Shown: one piece after another, positions 60,101 to 64,000 of the stretch
Numbering within the stretch: the stretch's first letter is position 1
How the letters are laid out: each line of letters begins with the position of its first letter
NCBI RefSeq assembly: GCF_022458985.1
Contig: NC_061772.1
Location: 27,339,501-27,403,500, forward strand
Length of the DNA stretch: 64,000 nucleotides
DNA from: Mugil cephalus
Taxonomy: Eukaryota; Chordata; Actinopteri; Mugiliformes; Mugilidae
Direction of reading: 5' to 3'
Notes under the pieces: generated by a model
Seen by the model: only the letters and a program-made list of their open reading frames with translations
What the model was told of the DNA's origin: nothing
The model's database searches: none
Made by a program: the position numbers and the translations under genes

Positions 60101-63100
60101 TTCAGGGACTGCTCGTAAATCCATAACCTACAGCGAACTCTTCTTGGATTTAGACTATTGATATGTAGCATCACAAACTGATCATAACAAAACACTATTA
60201 CTAATTTGATCTCACAATAAAGACAACTCTAGATTGTTTTAACGTGGTACATGTAAATTAGGATAATTTCTCGCAATAAGTATAAGTGTCGTCCCACCTT
60301 TTTTGCCACATTCGATAAATTTCCTATTTTATTAAACTCTCCTAAACATCTCTACTGTTATTTTATTTCTTCAGATTGACTGCATCAAATAGTCTTTTTT
60401 AAATCACTCCTCACATAAATCCTGCATCCTGATTATTTTATCCCTCACCCATTTGTGCGCACAGAGCAATTTTACTTTAATATAATCAACAGACACTGTT
60501 GCCACTCCACCCACCGAATGACTTAAAAATTATTCTTTCCTTTCATACGCCTCTATAGTCATTCTTCACATTTCATGTATGTAGGATGTGCCCTGAGACA
60601 TGTTTAATTTCATGTTCTTTTATCATGTCTGCTGATCTGGAATAAGGAGAGTGGTTATTTGTGGAGTAGAGACTCATACAGCCCAATTCAATTTCAAGCG
60701 GGCCAGACTACAGCATAACATAATAAGTTATAAATAATGACAACTCCAGATTTATTTACATTTGTTTTAGCGTAAAGAAGCAAATTTGAGATTTATTTTT
60801 ATTTATTTATTTTTTTAAAGTGCAATTTGGGCACTTTGCTGTTTAGCCCTGGGTCTCAGTGTTGAGTTCTGTCCACTTCTCTTACTAAACAGTAGACAAT
60901 TTAGTAAAAGAAGTGATATTCATTCAGTGCGTTTACATGCACAGCTCAAAATTAGACTTTCTGAATGTGGTCCTTGAATAACTGACGGGAGCATGTCCTC
61001 CTCCTCCACACTAGGGGGCGATATGTGTCTTTTCAGCCAGTTAATACGGCTGTAACCCTGTTCCAGTTGACCTATTACGTCATATAATTGTGAATATACG
61101 TCAACTGGAGTCGTTCATGTGGCAGACCGCCATTTCAGAAAACAACCAGATGGATAATAGTTCAGCTTTTTTAGTCCCATACATAAGGGCGCTATCCCTC
61201 TAGTGGTTCTTCTACTGGTTCTGTTTACCCTTTTTCTCCTTAGATGTTTTTGTTCCGGGGTCATACACCAGTGCATGTGTTATCCAGTTAAAGTCGGATT
61301 AAGATGTATACATGCCACGACTTATATTTTAGATTTTGAGATTTTATGTGGAGTAACATGTTTACATGCACTCACCTGGTCCAGTTAAAGTCGAATTTTG
61401 CACATTCATGCTGTGGCCCAGATTAGACCCTGTGTTTGACCCCTGATAGCCTGATAGTTAGACATGGTGTATTAAAGGCAGAACCAGACGTGTCTTATTT
61501 TGTCTTTTTGTTGCCGCCTGAGAGGATCAGTCTCTCTTTACGGGCCTCGGGTCCCAGACAGAAAAGCTGCTGTTGGTCCGTGGGCTCAAACTTTCGGGGC
61601 GTCATTCATCCGCTCTCTGTTGTTGAGCTGCAGACGGTTTTTACCTTTGATGAAAAAGCAGCTGCTGCGACACCACTATTCTCGACACACCTGAACCCCG
61701 AGGTCGCGGCCCTCGGTTTCTTATCTAAACAAAAGGCCCCATTATTTGCATTCTTTCTTGTTTATCTGTGTTCAGCCACATCTGTAGGGCGCAGCAGTAG
61801 TGCCGCATTATGCTCTTAAGATCTATTCAGAGGCGTAATTTATGATCGCAAATATTGTCTGGTTGGCGGTTTATTATCACTGAATCTCTGTTAAACAAAA
61901 ATAGCCCCGAGGCCTCTCTACTCATGGACGAATGGAGCCGTTGAGAGCACCTGATCTAAAATGTATAGTCTTGTATGTTGAGAATGTGTTAGTGCATGAA
62001 TCTTCCTAAGAAAAAATCCCCAGCTCCATCTTAAGGTGGATTATATTTGAAGAGAAGAAGTATAGTCGGTGTTACTGGAAACCTCAGTGTCTTTTGTTGG
62101 GTTTTTTTCATTTGTATGAGTATGGTTTATTGTTTTTAATCTCCTCCTGATCCAGCTTTGAGATTCTGAGCTTTTTTTTTTTTTGTCAACGGAGGCAACT
62201 CACAGCATCTTCTTCTTCTGTCTTGTCTTCTCTGGAGGATCCAAGTGCATTTGTGAAGAAAGTGGAGCAACTTTTATAAAAAAAACGTTTCTTCACTCGA
62301 GTGATTCGAGACGACTTCTCATCAGACTTACCTCCAGGTCGAACGTAGGAGAAGAAGTAAAATGAAGTGTCTGGATTCACATGTGGCCTCTTTCTGACGT
62401 CTGTCACATTAGGGATGAATGTGGTTCCCGGTGTTAAGATGCGAAGCTTTATCCTGCGACGACCTTAAATCATGGCATGTAGACTTGGCAAGTACAGGTG
62501 TCTGGTTATGTAATGAGCTGAGTTATTGTCTGCTGGAGGGAATATTGATATAAAGCCGACTGCACTCTTTTAAACTCTGTGCCCAAAAAAACCCGAGAGT
62601 GTTTATTCCCCTCCGATGACGGAGAACGTGCACCTGCGTGAATGAAGCCCGTGCTCGTTGTTCCCTTTGCAGAGGATCCAAAGACGGGATTACCGCGCGC
62701 CGCTAACAAAACGCCGTGCGTATATTTTTTTTAATGTACACAAATGTACGGGTGGCTGCATCTATCACTGTCGAAAAACCCTCGGGCACGCTTGACTTGC
62801 GCCCGACCTCGCTCGCACTAGCCCGTACTCGAGCGTGTAGCAACTTTTTCCTCGTTGTGGTTTTTTTAAGTTCTCGCAATTGTGAAATGTCACATGCAGC
62901 AGCAGCAGCAGCAGCAGCAGCCGGAGTCGGGTAATTAAGCAAATCTCCAAAAAAAAAACACCTGTGTGTGTGTGTGTGTGTGTAAACACCGTGAGTATCA
63001 AAGCTCGTAAATTTGTGTTCCAGTAATGAGCTGGTGGGGAGCAGGAAGTAGTTTTTTTTTTTCTTCTTAACTATTTTCCCTCCTAAAACAGCTGCGCTCT

Positions 63101-64000
63101 TCCCACCCACGACACCGCCCGCTTTTTTCCCAACGTGTTCGTTTCAATATGTCGTCGTCCACGATTTTCCCACTTCATGTGCTTCAAAACATCAGTTTGT
63201 TTGGTGCATGTGTGCGTATGTTCCTTCCTTCCTTCCCACCTGCCTGCGCAGTGAAGTTTATCCTGCCTAAAGACGCACTATTGAAACTTTATCGACATTG
63301 ATTTTGTTTTTCAGTTGCCTATAGTCATTTTTATTTCTTCAAATATTTCAGTTTAATATTGCAAACAACTTCACAACATACAAAATGAATAATATTAACC
63401 CAGAAACATGTCAATGAATAAATTTTATATATATATATATATATATAATTTTTTTTTTTTTATATATATATCTTGTCCTCTGGTGGGGATAAAAAAATAA
63501 ACAGCAAAGCTTTGACAACAGCACCTTGACATAGTATGTAATTCCAACATTACCTTGAGAAGTTTAGAACAGTAAACAGATAAATTACTTGAGAGGAAAT
63601 TGTTTTTCTGCTGAATATGTAAACTGAATGTTTTTTTTATATCTTTTTTTTTTTTGGTCAGCATCATATCCTTTTTTTTTTTTTATCGTCAGTGGAGAAT
63701 TTCTCGATTCACAATTGAAGCAGCATGCAAGCTTTTGAAGATGGAACTGTCCTCTCCCTCATTCCTTCTTTGCCTGTGGGTTTTCTTTTTTTTTTTTTGT
63801 TTTTTTTTTGGAATTTTTCTCCCTTCATTTTTGTAATTCTTGGCAACGTAAACAAATCACAATGTCTTGAGGAATGTGATATAGTAATTTAAACTGGGCG
63901 CAAATGACTGATCAGATTTTTTTTAATTGTTTACAAGGTCATGAATATGTTCAATAAATAGACTGTAGTATCACTTTTACTGTATAAACTTCATCTTTTT
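60101..64000. other. upstream flank of lin7c, no gene found
   Basis: 60938-61400 is an opposite-orientation copy of the TIR MITE family (gtgcgtttacatgcacagct; cactagggggcgatatgtgt). 61540-61930 is repeat-free with mixed composition. Microsatellites: (GCA)n at 62899-62920, (TG)n at 62964-62983, (AT)n at 63427-63446. T-runs are frequent after 63400. In tetrapods bdnf lies further upstream of lin7c on the same strand; no bdnf coding sequence is present here. Confidence 0.45.
60938..61400 (-). mobile_element. TIR MITE family copy, reversed
   Basis: Begins gtgcgtttacatgcacagct and proceeds as the reverse complement of the right half of 6752-7245 (ccacactagggggcgatatg; gtcttttcagccagttaata). The far end is degraded, with ttaaagtcggattaagatg near 61290. 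Confidence 0.6.

Noticed and set aside
61436-61819. 127-codon plus-strand ORF upstream of lin7c
   Set aside because: No domain, motif or splice context; composition is hydrophobic and serine-rich with no family resemblance. Probably a chance ORF.
62703-63110. 135-codon minus-strand ORF
   Set aside because: Built from (TGC)n, (CA)n and poly-A/T tracts; low-complexity protein without a plausible start context.

Overview
The window is vertebrate nuclear DNA, almost certainly from a teleost fish and probably a percomorph. Genes are split by GT-AG introns, the proteins are closest to vertebrate orthologues, the spacers are AT-rich, and the repeats (Tc1/mariner, hAT, LINE 3' tails, TIR MITEs) are of fish type. 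Exon models were built by hand from splice sites. Each finished CDS keeps one open frame, with coding lengths divisible by three.

Layout. (1) 1-8.6 kb, plus strand: the 3' part of a polycystin-1-like gene (PKD1L2/PKD1L3 group), from the GPS motif through TM1, the PLAT domain and the next membrane segments. It stops before the polycystin/channel module. (2) 9.8-15.7 kb, minus: ist1, convergent with the polycystin gene. (3) 17.3-24.8 kb, minus: mphosph10, head-to-head with (4) mcee, 24.9-27.7 kb, plus; their start codons are about 100 bp apart. (5) 30.1-33.2 kb, minus: fth1, with an iron-responsive element in a non-coding first exon. (6) 33.2-43.0 kb: a repeat-rich spacer holding a degraded Tc1-like transposon, an hAT transposase fragment and a decayed, intron-containing partial copy of the neighbouring rplp2 gene. 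(7) 43.0-45.9 kb, minus: rplp2, with a 5' TOP start. (8) 47.9-59.9 kb, minus: lin7c, with a last coding exon about 4.7 kb downstream of exon 4 and probably a 3' UTR of about 5 kb. (9) 59.9-64.0 kb: upstream of lin7c; no gene was found.

The genes do not form one pathway. They serve membrane sensing (polycystin-like), ESCRT-III regulation (ist1), 18S rRNA processing (mphosph10), mitochondrial propionate catabolism (mcee), iron storage (fth1), the ribosomal stalk (rplp2) and cell-polarity scaffolding (lin7c). Human counterparts lie on chromosomes 16, 2 and 11, so the order is a teleost arrangement.

I found no CRISPR array, operon, rRNA or tRNA and no clearly new system. The most notable observations are the polycystin-like gene without its channel half, the genomic duplicate of rplp2, a MITE family with perfect terminal inverted repeats, and inverted repeat copies on either side of fth1.
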